From assembly GCF_900110485.1 (NCBI RefSeq), contig NZ_FODY01000008.1, positions 1-64,000 on the forward strand: DNA of 64,000 bases, given 5' to 3'. A model generated the notes under the pieces. The model ran no database searches, was not told the origin of the DNA, and saw only the letters and a list, made by a program, of their open reading frames with translations. Of this stretch, positions 1 to 8,780 are shown piece after piece. The DNA is from Propionispora vibrioides. Lineage in GTDB: Bacteria > Bacillota > Negativicutes > Propionisporales > Propionisporaceae. The stretch's first letter is position 1. Each line of letters opens with the position of its first letter. A program made the translations under genes and the position numbers.

Positions 1-1
1 G

Positions 2-205
2 GTCTCCGGACGGGACTTGCTTGAAGTGGTGGAAGACAGATTTGGATATCGATCCACCGTCATCTCCGGGCAACTTCCGGTCCGAGAGTGGCATGGGCTG
101 TTTGAAGACAGTACAATTGCCGATGCCGTGCTTGATCGGCTCGTTCACAACTCCTATCGTTTCGAACTTTCCGGGCCATCGAAGCGTAACCCGAATGAGC
201 CCTAG
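2..205 (+). CDS. istB: IstB-like helper ATPase, C-terminal fragment
   Basis: The frame is open from the first bases and ends at TAG 203-205. The visible 67 or so residues match the C-terminal signature of IstB, the AAA+ helper protein of IS21-family transposition: a LEVVEDRF block, then STVISGQLPVREWH, then IADAVLDRLVHNSYR near the end. These are strongly conserved in the family. The Walker motifs and N-terminus lie before the window start, so this is partial because of the window edge and not necessarily broken. Confidence 0.85.
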   Translation, partial: VSGRDLLEVVEDRFGYRSTVISGQLPVREWHGLFEDSTIADAVLDRLVHNSYRFELSGPSKRNPNEP

Positions 206-275
206 AGACTAAAATGAGGATATTACGACTGTAACTACTGAATGATTTTTGTTAAACTGAAAATACTTCACGAGG

Positions 276-342
276 TGGCCGAATCCGACCGGATTCGGTG
301 CCCGAATGTGACCGGATTGCCGGCCGAATTGGCCGGATTAAG
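276..342. repeat. Three tandem imperfect ~22-bp repeats at the IS21 end
   Basis: Three consecutive copies of a CCGAAT-N3/4-CCGGATT unit can be read at about 277-298, 299-320 and 321-340. The first is itself a palindrome (CCGAATCCG / CGGATTCGG). Multiple short terminal repeats that bind the transposase are typical of IS21-family ends. The spacing is about 22 bp, two helical turns. Confidence 0.6.
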
Positions 343-852
343 CAGTTATTAACGAGGCTATCAAAATATTCAAAGAAAGCTTGTACCTCCCCCGAAGAAG
401 TCTGTTATGTCGAATTACAAAAAAACACCGCAATTATATATGATAACGGAAATGTAATACCAGTAAACAAAGGGATATTACTTATTACAACAACTACTAA
501 CATATGGGGTTATGGCTTTATCAATCATCAGGCTTTTCAGTTTATTCCCACGATTTTAACCCCAAATAGTGAACAGTTCAAGTTATTTATCCAAAATAAT
601 GAAAAAGGGGGGAAATTATTATGTACAGACTCAACCTTTGGATTCGAAATTTCAACAAAATACCCGTTAAATATCGGAGAATCCATCATGGCCTACTTTG
701 AAGCAGATCCTATAAGTTTTTACTTAAGCTCCTATTTTCATCCAAGTAAGCAAAACATTCATTTCGCTGCCTTTAATAATGATCAACTAAAAAATTGTTT
801 TTTTACAGCTGCACAGATGATTATTTCACATTATGTAAAACCTGTCGAATAA
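298..852 (+). CDS. Unknown element protein with 5' end replaced by the IS
   Basis: An open frame runs from GTG at 298, inside the IS terminal repeats, to TAA at 852. The first 16 or so codons are IS sequence, so the genuine coding part starts after about 345 and the original start was probably lost to the insertion. The rest (about 168 aa) is AT-rich like the next gene and soluble in character, with no recognised motif. It is followed by a GC-rich hairpin. I do not recognise the family. It may be a remnant that is no longer properly expressed. Confidence 0.4.
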   Translation: MPECDRIAGRIGRIKQLLTRLSKYSKKACTSPEEVCYVELQKNTAIIYDNGNVIPVNKGILLITTTTNIWGYGFINHQAFQFIPTILTPNSEQFKLFIQNNEKGGKLLCTDSTFGFEISTKYPLNIGESIMAYFEADPISFYLSSYFHPSKQNIHFAAFNNDQLKNCFFTAAQMIISHYVKPVE

Positions 853-863
853 AAAAAACGTGG

Positions 864-884
864 GAGGGGGGAATCTCCCCCCTT
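864..884 (+). terminator. G6/C6 hairpin after the truncated gene
   Basis: GGGGGG (866-871) pairs with CCCCCC (877-882) across a 5-nt loop. The stem is followed by TTAATTA and no proper T-run, so it may be a terminator or a transcript-stabilising hairpin. Confidence 0.4.
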
Positions 885-916
885 AATTATACAAAGGATA
901 AATAGGAGGATTTAAA

Positions 917-2458
917 TTGAGCTCTAAAAGTTTTCTTTCCAAACATTTGACCACCACAAGAGCCAAGTCTTTATTAGCTAGCAACATGACTGATCTACTA
1001 TGCAAGACTTCACAAACTACAAATGATTATGTTACCGTTCCAACAGAGTCTCTCCCTAATAATGATATTCAGCCTTTTTCTACTCCAAAGCAAGAAGCTT
1101 CTACCGCAAACGAGGCTCCAAAGCTAAATCTCTCAACTTCCATATCAACCCCTACTTTTAAAAAATCGCCCTCTACTCCATATCAAATTGCCAAGTTACT
1201 TGTTAGTGAAGGTAACATTTTTGGTGTTTCTGATAATAATTTATATTATTACGATAGAAATTTTAATTACTATAAATTATTGCTTGGAGAAACAGCTGAA
1301 ATTAATATCAGAAAAGCAATTCCTGAAAATCTTAGAACCGACGTAAACACTTACAAAATTATGGAAATCATCAAATGCCTCAAGTCTTATACTGGCGAGT
1401 TATCAACAGCCATACACCCCAACAGTCCTTCACTAGAAGGATATATCAACTTCAGAAACGGGATATTGGATCTTTCAAACAAATCACGGCTAGATTCTCA
1501 CCCGAGATTTCATTTTACAAACTATATAGATTGCAACTATCCTTTTTATGAAGAAGTTCAAGGATACACATTCAATAGATTTTTATTCAACCTAAGCAAC
1601 AACGACTCGGAAATCTTGCACCTGTTACAAGAAGTACTTGGTCTTATGATTTCCGAGATTAGAAGTCTTAAAAAATCTTTTTTCTTTTTCGGACCACCGC
1701 ATACCGGAAAAAGTCTGCTATTAAATGTTATGAGAAAAATAGTCGGTGAAGAATTCTGCTCTAATCTTAGTATTCATGATCTAAATGACAGATTTAGACT
1801 AGGCGCTATTTACGGAAAAAAATTAAACATATGCGCAGAGATTAGCGAAGAAAGTCTGAAAAACTTGAGCCAAATAAAAATACTGACAGGAAACGATTCT
1901 TCTGTCGCCGAGCTCAAATATCAAAATGCCTTTTCTTTTCAAAATCGAGCTCTTTTAGTATTTGCTGGAAATAATTTACCAAACCTCAAAGCTCCTGATA
2001 TAACAAACGCTTTTTTTGATCGAATTATAATTATTCCTTTCTTGAACAGTGTTCCTCAAAATCAGCAAGATTACCATTTAGAAACAAAATTGCTACTTGA
2101 AAAAGAATATATTGTAGAATTTGCCGTCAACGGACTTCAAAGATTAATCAAGAATAGAAATGCACTATCAGATTGTACTCTATCAACAAGGCTGAAAACT
2201 CTATACATCAAGGAACAAAATTCGTTTCACGCCTTCATTGCAGACTGCTGTGAAATTACGCCTAACAGTTTTACAATGACTAATGAAATAGAATGTGCCT
2301 ATATTAATTATTGTCAATCTAATCGTTTGCAAAGTATTAGTTCTCAAGATTGGCACAAGCTGCTTAAAGGCCATTACAACTTAGACAGCCAAAGGAAACG
2401 TCTTTTAGATGAGAACAAACGCGGTTACATCGGAATTAGAATAAAAACTCCGGAATGA
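917..2458 (+). CDS. SF3 helicase / D5-P4-type primase C-terminal protein
   Basis: This is a replication-initiation helicase of the D5/P4 alpha type. A Walker A motif GPPHTGKS lies around residues 259-266, an acidic Walker B-like segment LNICAEI near 303-309, and the SF3 motif C asparagine in VFAGNNLP around 349-356. Residues 1-90 are a low-complexity Ser/Thr-rich leader, and there is no archaeo-eukaryotic primase domain of the usual length. At 513 aa it is shorter than full primase-helicases (700-900 aa). The TTG start at 917 is chosen because AGGAGGA (904-910) sits 6 nt upstream. It probably drives autonomous replication of the excised element. Confidence 0.85.
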   Translation: MSSKSFLSKHLTTTRAKSLLASNMTDLLCKTSQTTNDYVTVPTESLPNNDIQPFSTPKQEASTANEAPKLNLSTSISTPTFKKSPSTPYQIAKLLVSEGNIFGVSDNNLYYYDRNFNYYKLLLGETAEINIRKAIPENLRTDVNTYKIMEIIKCLKSYTGELSTAIHPNSPSLEGYINFRNGILDLSNKSRLDSHPRFHFTNYIDCNYPFYEEVQGYTFNRFLFNLSNNDSEILHLLQEVLGLMISEIRSLKKSFFFFGPPHTGKSLLLNVMRKIVGEEFCSNLSIHDLNDRFRLGAIYGKKLNICAEISEESLKNLSQIKILTGNDSSVAELKYQNAFSFQNRALLVFAGNNLPNLKAPDITNAFFDRIIIIPFLNSVPQNQQDYHLETKLLLEKEYIVEFAVNGLQRLIKNRNALSDCTLSTRLKTLYIKEQNSFHAFIADCCEITPNSFTMTNEIECAYINYCQSNRLQSISSQDWHKLLKGHYNLDSQRKRLLDENKRGYIGIRIKTPE

Positions 2459-2516
2459 TTTCCGCATCAATTAACTACTTGAATATACATTATATCCACG
2501 AGGAGGAATCCATACT

Positions 2517-2696
2517 ATGGAAAAAGCAACATTAACGGTTAGTGAGACGGCACAATATCTTGGAATAGGGATTAACACCGCCTATAATTTGGTAAACAAT
2601 AAGATCATTCCTTGTATAAAAATAGGTCGGCAATTTCGCATCCCTAAATCAGGCTTAGATGAATGGCTTATTTATAATTCACATCAGTTAAAATGA
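2517..2696 (+). CDS. xis: Excisionase-like MerR/HTH_17 protein
   Basis: A 59-aa protein with the HTH_17 (excisionase/MerR-like) pattern: LTVSETAQYLGIGINTAYNLV, followed by IPCIKIGRQFRIPKSGLDEWL. It starts at ATG 2517 after AGGAGG (2501-2506). Small proteins of this class directly upstream of a tyrosine integrase typically act as the recombination directionality factor, bending att DNA for excision. The 58-bp gap to the integrase suggests co-transcription. The function is inferred from family and position. Confidence 0.8.
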   Translation: MEKATLTVSETAQYLGIGINTAYNLVNNKIIPCIKIGRQFRIPKSGLDEWLIYNSHQLK

Positions 2697-2754
2697 TATC
2701 TTAAAGCTTTTTAGTGTGGAATCTTCTTAATATCGGGATATTGGGAGGATACAA

Positions 2755-3975
2755 ATGAACGGATCAATAAAAGAGCGAATAATAAAAAAGGGCCAGGACA
2801 AGCATGGAAAAATTAGAACAAACCTAAAGGTCTATGATGTTTACTACCGTTACAACGATCCTATTACAGGCAAAAATAATCAAACTTCAAAAAAAGGATT
2901 CCGCACTAAAGCTGAGGCCGAAGCTTATCTACTTGATGTTAATACGAGACAGGCTACCAGCACTTTTATTCCGATTAAGAATCTAACCGTCAGGGAATAT
3001 CTACAGGATTGGCTCAAAAACTACGCTGAAACTCATTTGCGGCAAAATACCGCAGCCGGTTATCGTAGCCTGGTGGAAAAGCATATTCTGCCTATAATCG
3101 GCAATATCGACTTACAGAAGCTAAACGCCAGCCATATAGATAATTTGTATGCCTTAAAGCTAACTAGTGGCAGACTTGACGGTAAAGGTGGCTTAGCGCC
3201 CAAATCAGTCATGTATATTCACAGGGTTTTACATGAGGCGCTTGAACACGCAGCCAAGAAACAAATAATCTTTAATAATCCTGTTAAACGAGTTACCAAT
3301 ACACCTAAACTTAGAAAATACAAAGGAGAAATTTACTCCCCGGAAGAAATTCGGTCCTTGCTTAAGGCAGCCAAAGACACAGATTGGGAAGTGCCTATTT
3401 CCTTGGCAGCAATATGTGGAATGAGACGAGGAGAAATCTTAGGACTTAGGAAAACAGAAATCAATCTAGACACAGGAACAATCAAAATTTCCAAACAGCT
3501 AATTGCCACCAACAACGGACCTATGTTCGAAAGCCCCAAAAGCGAAGACAGCAACAGAATTATTAATGCTCCCATAGAAGTACTGGATATGATTAATCTT
3601 CATATTACTAAGCAAGAAAAAAAGATGGCGCTATTGGACACAGAATATAAAAATTATAGCTTACTTGTATGTAAAGCAGACGGCAATCCGATTGACCCTC
3701 GTATCTTTAGTAAAAATTTTTCTAAATTCTTATCGTCCAACCAATTTAAGCATATTCGTTTCCATGACCTGCGGCATTCCTGTGCGACCTTAATGCTAAA
3801 TTCGGGAGTCCCCTTAAAAGTAGCCTCACAAATCCTCGGGCATAGCACCATTGGAATTACTGCCGATCTCTATACTCACGTAATCGACAACATGAAGAAA
3901 GATGCCGCCATCAAAGTAGGTAGCGAAATCTTCGGAAACAACACAACAAACAGTGACAATTCTACACCTAAATGA
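2755..3975 (+). CDS. int: Tyrosine recombinase / phage-type integrase
   Basis: A 406-aa integrase, full length for the family. The N-terminal arm-binding domain (about 1-65) is followed by a SAM-like core-binding domain (about 70-180, with the TVREYLQDWL start) and a catalytic domain. Catalytic residues visible: Arg in GMRRGEILGLR (about 225), HxxR in HDLRHSCATL (about 337-340), His in ILGHSTIGIT (about 362) and the nucleophile Tyr in LYTHV (about 373). It starts at ATG after GGGAGGAT. Its 3' end lies next to tRNA-Ser(CGA), the presumed integration target. Confidence 0.93.
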   Translation: MNGSIKERIIKKGQDKHGKIRTNLKVYDVYYRYNDPITGKNNQTSKKGFRTKAEAEAYLLDVNTRQATSTFIPIKNLTVREYLQDWLKNYAETHLRQNTAAGYRSLVEKHILPIIGNIDLQKLNASHIDNLYALKLTSGRLDGKGGLAPKSVMYIHRVLHEALEHAAKKQIIFNNPVKRVTNTPKLRKYKGEIYSPEEIRSLLKAAKDTDWEVPISLAAICGMRRGEILGLRKTEINLDTGTIKISKQLIATNNGPMFESPKSEDSNRIINAPIEVLDMINLHITKQEKKMALLDTEYKNYSLLVCKADGNPIDPRIFSKNFSKFLSSNQFKHIRFHDLRHSCATLMLNSGVPLKVASQILGHSTIGITADLYTHVIDNMKKDAAIKVGSEIFGNNTTNSDNSTPK

Positions 3976-3992
3976 AGTGTAAAAAGTCGCTT

Positions 3993-4011
3993 GTTACCAC
4001 CATGTTACCAC
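3993..4011. repeat. Direct repeat GTTACCAC x2, possible integrase arm sites
   Basis: GTTACCAC occurs at 3993-4000 and 4004-4011 with an 11-bp period (one helical turn), between the integrase stop and the tRNA 3' end. This is the place and spacing expected for arm-type integrase binding sites of an attachment region. The assignment is inference. Confidence 0.35.
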
Positions 4012-4033
4012 GATTGATATAAAAAACAGCAAA

Positions 4034-4066
4034 GGGTTACAGCGCAAAAGCTGTAACCCCTATTTT
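4034..4066 (+). terminator. Rho-independent terminator after integrase
   Basis: GGGTTACAGC (4034-4043) pairs with GCTGTAACCC (4050-4059) around a short GCAAAA loop, followed by a T-rich stretch. It ends the integrase transcript before the oppositely oriented tRNA gene. Confidence 0.8.
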
Positions 4067-4077
4067 TACTAGGTTTA

Positions 4078-4167
<90 letters not shown>

Positions 4168-4177
4168 AGTTATGCTG

Positions 4178-4645
4178 TTATTTCTTCCGGCGCTCCCGGA
4201 AGAAGTCTTTCATCAGCGCGGAACATTCCTGCGCCCGCACACCTGCCGTTACTTCCAGCCGGTGATTTAGCGCATCATGCTGTACGACATTAAAGATGGA
4301 TTCAACGGCTCCGGCCTTATAATCCGAACTTCCGTATACCAGACGGTCAACACGGCTCATCACCAGAGCTCCGGCGCACATCGGACACGGTTCTATAGTA
4401 ACATAAATTGTTGCTCCCGTCAAACGCCACCTGCCAAGCTTCTGACAGGCTTCCCGGATGGCGATAACTTCCGCATGGGCGGTGGCATCATTCCAGATTT
4501 CCCGCATATTGTGCGCCCTGGCAACCACCTCATCGCCAACCACCAGCACAGCGCCAATCGGAATCTCCCCCAGCGAGTACGCCTGGCGGGCCTCAAGCAA
4601 GGCCAGTCCCATATAGTAGTTATCATCCATCGTCCAATTCACCAC
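4178..4645 (-). CDS. tadA: tRNA adenosine(34) deaminase
   Basis: TadA converts A34 to inosine in tRNA-Arg(ACG). The 155-aa protein has the zinc-dependent deaminase signature: HAE at residues 57-59 (zinc ligand His and catalytic Glu) and PCPMC at 86-90 (the two Cys ligands), within the expected TIEPCPMCAGA context. Length fits the family (about 150-160). The frame opens with GTG at 4645; ATG at 4630 is an alternative start, and neither has a strong ribosome binding site. The gene lies directly upstream of tRNA-Ser on the same strand. Confidence 0.93.
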   Translation of the reverse strand: MVNWTMDDNYYMGLALLEARQAYSLGEIPIGAVLVVGDEVVARAHNMREIWNDATAHAEVIAIREACQKLGRWRLTGATIYVTIEPCPMCAGALVMSRVDRLVYGSSDYKAGAVESIFNVVQHDALNHRLEVTAGVRAQECSALMKDFFRERRKK

Positions 4646-4758
4646 GCTCGTTGGCTTAGGCTGTAAAGCAGCGTCGACTTAATGCCGGTCCTGTAATAGT
4701 ATAGCGTATACTTCCGTCTGATTCAACTCTATTTTTCAGGAAATTATTACAAGTCGAT

Positions 4759-6456
4759 TCAAACTTTGAATTTACTGATAATTTGATTCAACTCAACCGC
4801 CATTTTGGCCAAGTCCTCGGCGCTTGCCGAAACACCTTGCAGCTTGAAGTTTTGTTGGGTTGCGGCACCGGCTACCGTCTCGGTGCCGGCACTGGTTTCC
4901 TCGGCCACCGCACTGACACTCTGCACATTAGCGACAATGGATTGCATTCCATGCGCCGTTTCCTCAACAGCATTGGCAATCTGCGCTATGCCCGATTGGG
5001 CAGCCTCCAATTTGCTCACAATGGTCGTAAAGCCCTCTGCCGCATCGGCTGCAGCAACCTTGCCTGCCGCCACTTCCTCATTGGCCCGTTTTACCAGATT
5101 AACCGAATAGGAAACATCACCGGTCATTTTTTTAATGATTTCCCCAATATGCCGCGTTGCTTCTGCACTCTGTTCCGCCAGTTTCCTAACTTCTTCGGCC
5201 ACTACCGCAAAGCCTTTGCCGGCCTCACCGGCGCGGGCGGCTTCAATCGCTGCGTTCAAAGCCAGCAAGTTAGTCTGTCCGGCAATACTGCCGATAACGG
5301 TGATAATCTCCTGTATCCGTGCCGAACCCTCTGTCAGAAAGCCGGATACCGTAGTGATTTCCTGCATAGCCTTCTCAATCGTCTCGTTTTGTGACACGAC
5401 TTTGCCGATCAAATGCATACCTTCCTTGGCATCCTCTACCGCGTTGCCTGTAGTGCGGTTCACTTCTGCCGCGCTGGCACTCATTTCTTCAGCTCCGGCA
5501 GTTACTTCCTCAACGACTGCGGATATCTCGGTAATACTGCTTGTATTTTGGCCGGACCCGGTTGAAATCTCACTGATTGTACGGGATATGATTTCTGAGT
5601 TTTGCAGTTGCTCTTCTACCGCCGCCGTCAACTCCTCACTGGAAGCCGCCAGAACATCGGCATCTTGTCTGACCTTGCCGACGATCTCCCGCAAGGCGGT
5701 TTTCATGGTAATAACGGCATTGGCCATATCCCCGATCTCATCATTGCGTACAGCCTTCTGATCCTGCGTACTCAAGTCCAGCATGCTTACGGCTTTGACT
5801 TCATTCCCCAGATTGTGGAGTCTCCTGGCAAGGGACCGGCTATACCAGACGATCAGCGCTACCAGTAAAAGAATACCAAGTATACTGAACCCAATGACCA
5901 GCTTAAATACAACAGCCTGATGTTCATTCTGTTCCTGAACCCGCTCATGCAGCACGATGTCCTGCGCTTTGGACACCACTTCAAACTGGGAATCAATAAC
6001 CGCTGTTTTTTGCTTGGCCGAATCCAGTAGCGCCGTAAAGGAAGGATCGTTGCGTTTTTTGGCGCTAATGACTGCGTTAATTTCTTCTACATAGGACGTA
6101 AGCATAGTCGCCAGCTTCTCACCCTCCCGTTTGGTGCCTGCCGCAGTAGCTGCCGCCGCAAACTCTTTTACCTGCTTTACACTCTTGCCAAACTCATCCA
6201 TTGCGGTAACGGCCAGTGTCTCGTCGTTATAGCCCAGAAAGCCCCGCAAGCCACTCAGCCCGGCATGAAAATCCGACTTCGATTTTTGCAAGTTTATCGT
6301 CCGTTCCACTGTACCGGACAGCATGTCTTTGTAGTTGTCCGTAGCGGCTTCAAACTGATACATAATACCGCTTACCAGTGCGACTAGCAGTGCAATGGCC
6401 AGACTAAATATTCCGATTAACTGCATTCTTATTGTGATCCGTTTCATCTTTTCCAT
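4759..6456 (-). CDS. Methyl-accepting chemotaxis protein
   Basis: A 565-aa transmembrane chemoreceptor. TM1 is at about residues 11-30, then an extracytoplasmic four-helix-bundle-like sensor of about 150 residues, TM2 at about 187-207, a HAMP segment, and a long cytoplasmic signalling domain. The hairpin tip matches the MCP consensus ([37 protein letters not shown]), the contact point for CheA/CheW. Signal specificity cannot be read from sequence. A CheW-like gene lies 118 bp upstream on the same strand. The gene ends shortly after the last helix with no CheR-docking pentapeptide. Confidence 0.92.
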   Translation of the reverse strand: MEKMKRITIRMQLIGIFSLAIALLVALVSGIMYQFEAATDNYKDMLSGTVERTINLQKSKSDFHAGLSGLRGFLGYNDETLAVTAMDEFGKSVKQVKEFAAAATAAGTKREGEKLATMLTSYVEEINAVISAKKRNDPSFTALLDSAKQKTAVIDSQFEVVSKAQDIVLHERVQEQNEHQAVVFKLVIGFSILGILLLVALIVWYSRSLARRLHNLGNEVKAVSMLDLSTQDQKAVRNDEIGDMANAVITMKTALREIVGKVRQDADVLAASSEELTAAVEEQLQNSEIISRTISEISTGSGQNTSSITEISAVVEEVTAGAEEMSASAAEVNRTTGNAVEDAKEGMHLIGKVVSQNETIEKAMQEITTVSGFLTEGSARIQEIITVIGSIAGQTNLLALNAAIEAARAGEAGKGFAVVAEEVRKLAEQSAEATRHIGEIIKKMTGDVSYSVNLVKRANEEVAAGKVAAADAAEGFTTIVSKLEAAQSGIAQIANAVEETAHGMQSIVANVQSVSAVAEETSAGTETVAGAATQQNFKLQGVSASAEDLAKMAVELNQIISKFKV

Positions 6457-6574
6457 CCTCCGTCTCTATAGTATTAGTCCTAACAGTTCCAACATTGTTA
6501 AGTTATATAAAAGTTTATTATGTATCATAGAAAATCAATTGACCGCAGCGCCCACTTGCGTACGGCACTCTTTG

Positions 6575-6880
6575 TTATTCGCTGATGCGCCAGATGCGAA
6601 AGATTCCAGCCGGTTCCTGCACTGGCTCGGTTCCTTGCAAATCTTCTACTTTAATAACCTCATCCACCAGTAGTGCCACTTGCAATCCGTGAGAGTTCAG
6701 CAACAAAGCCTGTTGGCCAGCAGAGTCAGTAAGTTCCGTCTGTATTTTTATCACCGGGATGCAATTTGACCGTAAAGCCTGGACATCCTGTACCTGGCTT
6801 GTCATTCCACCAACGGCGGCACTAATTGTTCCATATTGCTGATTGCCTAAACGAAATACTACAATCCGGTTGTTGCTCAT
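6575..6880 (-). CDS. Short CheW-like protein
   Basis: The start NRIVVFRLGNQQYGTIS resembles the first beta strands of CheW (VVFRLG-x-Q-x-YG), and the segment around ALLVDEVIKVEDL resembles its second subdomain. CheW couples chemoreceptors to CheA. At 101 aa it is clearly shorter than normal CheW (about 150), and the central LRG-containing stretch is missing or reduced. It may be a trimmed or specialised adaptor for the neighbouring receptor. ATG start after AGGAGG on the minus strand. Confidence 0.6.
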   Translation of the reverse strand: MSNNRIVVFRLGNQQYGTISAAVGGMTSQVQDVQALRSNCIPVIKIQTELTDSAGQQALLLNSHGLQVALLVDEVIKVEDLQGTEPVQEPAGIFRIWRISE

Positions 6881-7094
6881 GCCAGGTTTCCTCCTTTACT
6901 AGAAATTGCCTTGTTCCAAAGCAAGGACTTGTCTTGCTCTTATATTACTCCGATAAGCTGTTCGCATCATGTAGCATAAGATATAAATAATAATTATTAT
7001 TTATTAACTATAAAACTCTATAAATAACAAGCATTGCCGACAATTTTCGTCAAATATAGCAAACCTATAAAAAGGTAGAGGAAAAATTGCTTTT

Positions 7095-7122
7095 TTGTCA
7101 AATAGTAGGGTTAGAGTAAAAT
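7095..7122 (+). promoter_or_regulatory. Candidate sigma-70-type promoter for the response regulator
   Basis: TTGTCA (7095-7100) and TAAAAT (7117-7122) are separated by 16 bp, 42 bp upstream of the regulator ATG. They lie in an otherwise gene-free AT-rich stretch (6881-7163) between divergent genes. Confidence 0.45.
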
Positions 7123-7163
7123 AGTGAGCAATACCGGAAAAGGTCATGGAGTGAGGAATAACA

Positions 7164-7618
7164 ATGAATCAGACAACTAATGGACGAATCTTGATTGTCG
7201 ATGATGATGAAGCCTATCTGGCATCATTACGGCGGATTATGCGCGGTCATTTCGATGTAGTAACCACCAAAGATCCTGTTCAGGCTTTAAAGATCTTTGA
7301 GTTCCAAGGCCCCTTTGCCGTCGTTATTTCTGATTACCGCATGCCTTTTATGAACGGCATTGAGCTTTTTTCCCGCATTCAGAACCTGGACAAGCAGGTT
7401 CAGCGAATTATGCTGACCGGACACGCCGAGCTGCAAATGGCTATTGACGCGATAAATCACGGCAAGATCAACGCCTTTTTAACCAAGCCGATCCCAGCTA
7501 CGTCCATCCGCTCCATTGTCATTGATTCCATTCAAGCCTATAATCAAAACCAAGGCAGTCATTCCCGGCAGGCAAGCAACGGCGAAAGTCCGGCTGCCTA
7601 TCGCTTGCCCAAAAGCAC
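7164..7618 (+). pseudogene. Response regulator, N-terminal (REC) half, split by the prophage
   Basis: Residues 1-125 form a receiver domain: ILIVDDDEAYL (acidic pair), the phospho-acceptor Asp in VVISDYRMP, the Thr/Ser switch in IMLTGHAE and the conserved Lys in FLTKPI. The gene is interrupted after ...LPKS-T at 7618 by the Mu-like prophage. The frame runs on into phage DNA as far as 7754 and adds about 45 unrelated residues, so a stand-alone REC protein could still be made. The missing DNA-binding half is at 45264-45482. A promoter candidate lies at 7095-7122. Confidence 0.9.
7614..7618. repeat. Left copy of the 5-bp target-site duplication (AGCAC)
   Basis: AGCAC at 7614-7618 is repeated at 45264-45268. 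The two copies flank the inverted prophage ends. Five base pairs is the duplication length made by Mu. Collapsing the two copies restores one continuous reading frame of the response regulator. Confidence 0.9.
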
Positions 7619-7741
7619 TATAAACCCTCAAGTAGTATGGGAAAAAACGAGAAAAAACGGGAAAACCCGAAAGCCTAGTGAGAATAAGGGCTGGCGGGTC
7701 TTTTTTTATTTGTGGGCTTACGCATCTAGTTTGGGAAAAAA
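7619..7741. promoter_or_regulatory. Left end: terminal inverted repeat and transposase-binding-like sites
   Basis: L1 begins at the terminus (7619) with TATAAACCCTCAAGTAGTAT and continues GGGAAAAAAC. A second copy of the core, CATCTAGTTTGGGAAAAAA, is at 7723-7741. Both match sites at the right end in inverted orientation (45213-45232 and 45237-45263). A multiple-site layout at both ends is as expected for MuA binding sites. Two more GAAAAAAC / GGGAAAAC stretches at 7641-7666 may be degenerate copies. Confidence 0.65.
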
Positions 7742-8063
7742 TAAAGGGTCGTAGACATTTATAGACAATTTGTCCACGATTAAAGGACACGATACCGATA
7801 CCCTTTAAATCCTCTTTAATACTGGTTTAACGGCTATTTTAAGGGTTAAATTGGGGGCCATTTTTCGGCTTTTGCGGTGCGGAGGTGGCGACACAGTGGC
7901 GACAGCAATAAAAAAGGCCACTAATGCTTATATCGTAAGGGTCTAAAGCACTTTTGACCTTATAATTAGTGACGACAATTTGGAAGGAAATATATAAGTA
8001 ATCAGTTAAATATTTATACGTAAGACCAAATAAATATACAAAATAAATGTAATTGTGGATATT
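7742..8063. other. Gene-free left subterminal region
   Basis: No convincing gene. It holds CCCTTTAAATCCTCTTTAA at 7801-7819, nearly the same as a stretch at the right end (45129-45147) and similar, inverted, to the gap at 23816-23848. It also holds a minus-strand terminator (7909-7975). The rest is AT-rich spacer between the transposase sites and the leftward lysogeny genes. Confidence 0.5.
7909..7975 (-). terminator. Terminator of the leftward lysogeny transcript
   Basis: On the minus strand CACTAAT pairs with ATTAGTG, with an inner TAAGGTC/GACCCTTA helix, followed by GGCC and six T residues. It lies downstream of the 8064-8765 gene and would stop repressor-operon transcription before the phage end. 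Confidence 0.6.
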
Positions 8064-8765
8064 CTAGTCTTTAAGCCCCGGCGCAGTCCAAATATAGTCA
8101 AGATTTTGATCGAAGTTAGTTTTATTGATATTAGCCCAGTTGATACCGGCAGCTGTGCTGCCTTTAAGCTGACATTTCATTACTAGACTTTCGTGTAACC
8201 CGTTAGAATTTTTCATATCAGTATAAATAAAGGCAGTAATTTCATGAATAGCAATACCGGCAGCAAATAGTTCTTCGAATAAATCCGCTGTTTGAATAAG
8301 CATAGATTTTTTCGCCATTGTGCTATTATATCCATCAGAACCATTATAGTAAACTAAAACGATCTTTTTATTCGAATCATCGACAAAGTCTTTAACTTCT
8401 ATCTTTTTGAAATTTTTACCGAGACTTTTACTTGCTATTGATGTAAGAATTGATTCCCGGGACTTGGTTTCAGGTGCTATGTCCTGCTTTTCTTGCCCGT
8501 TTACTTGGGGCTGTTCAGCCTTTTTTTGTGTTTCTTGTTCTATTTTTCGTTGTTCCCGTTGAGCAACAATAGCATTCTTTTCTTCGGGTGTCAACAGATA
8601 ATTATATAATGCAACTGATCCTATAAAGAGAAATACATTCATTAGAACGGATATTATCCATATTCTTTTTGGTTTTTTCTTATAAAGTGCCCAAAAAATA
8701 CCTATGATTGAGATGAATCCAAACAGTCCAAAGAAAAACATTGCTATTCCAAAAGCTAAATTCAT
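8064..8765 (-). CDS. Two-TM membrane protein of the lysogeny operon, unknown
   Basis: A 233-aa protein with TM helices at about residues 4-27 and 35-57, a charged Gln/Lys/Glu-rich linker (about 65-105), and a soluble C-terminal domain (about 105-233) with alternating beta/alpha character. No family recognised. It is co-directional with and directly downstream of the repressor, so it is likely expressed in the lysogen. Membrane proteins in that position often provide superinfection exclusion or other lysogenic conversion; that is inference. ATG start after GAGGGGG. Confidence 0.7.
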   Translation of the reverse strand: MNLAFGIAMFFFGLFGFISIIGIFWALYKKKPKRIWIISVLMNVFLFIGSVALYNYLLTPEEKNAIVAQREQRKIEQETQKKAEQPQVNGQEKQDIAPETKSRESILTSIASKSLGKNFKKIEVKDFVDDSNKKIVLVYYNGSDGYNSTMAKKSMLIQTADLFEELFAAGIAIHEITAFIYTDMKNSNGLHESLVMKCQLKGSTAAGINWANINKTNFDQNLDYIWTAPGLKD

Positions 8766-8780
8766 AGGATTACCCCCTCG

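Larger units (their letters stand above)
1..344 (+). mobile_element. IS21-family insertion sequence, right end only
   Basis: The fragment contains the C-terminus of an IstB-type ATPase followed by a set of GGCCGAAT...CCGGATT repeats, the arrangement found at the right end of IS21-family elements. The last repeat ends in AAGCA near 344, taken here as the probable terminus because the host-element reading frame looks different after it. The istA transposase and the left end lie outside the window. Confidence 0.6.

Noticed and set aside
4783-5761. Plus-strand ORFs of 200 aa or so opposite the chemoreceptor
   Set aside because: The minus strand encodes an unmistakable MCP with all domains; the plus-strand frames are antisense shadows.
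7613-7618. Six-bp target duplication AAGCAC
   Set aside because: The extra A is shared, but with six bp the two phage termini would no longer be symmetrical; five bp gives matching TATAA ends and restores the frame.
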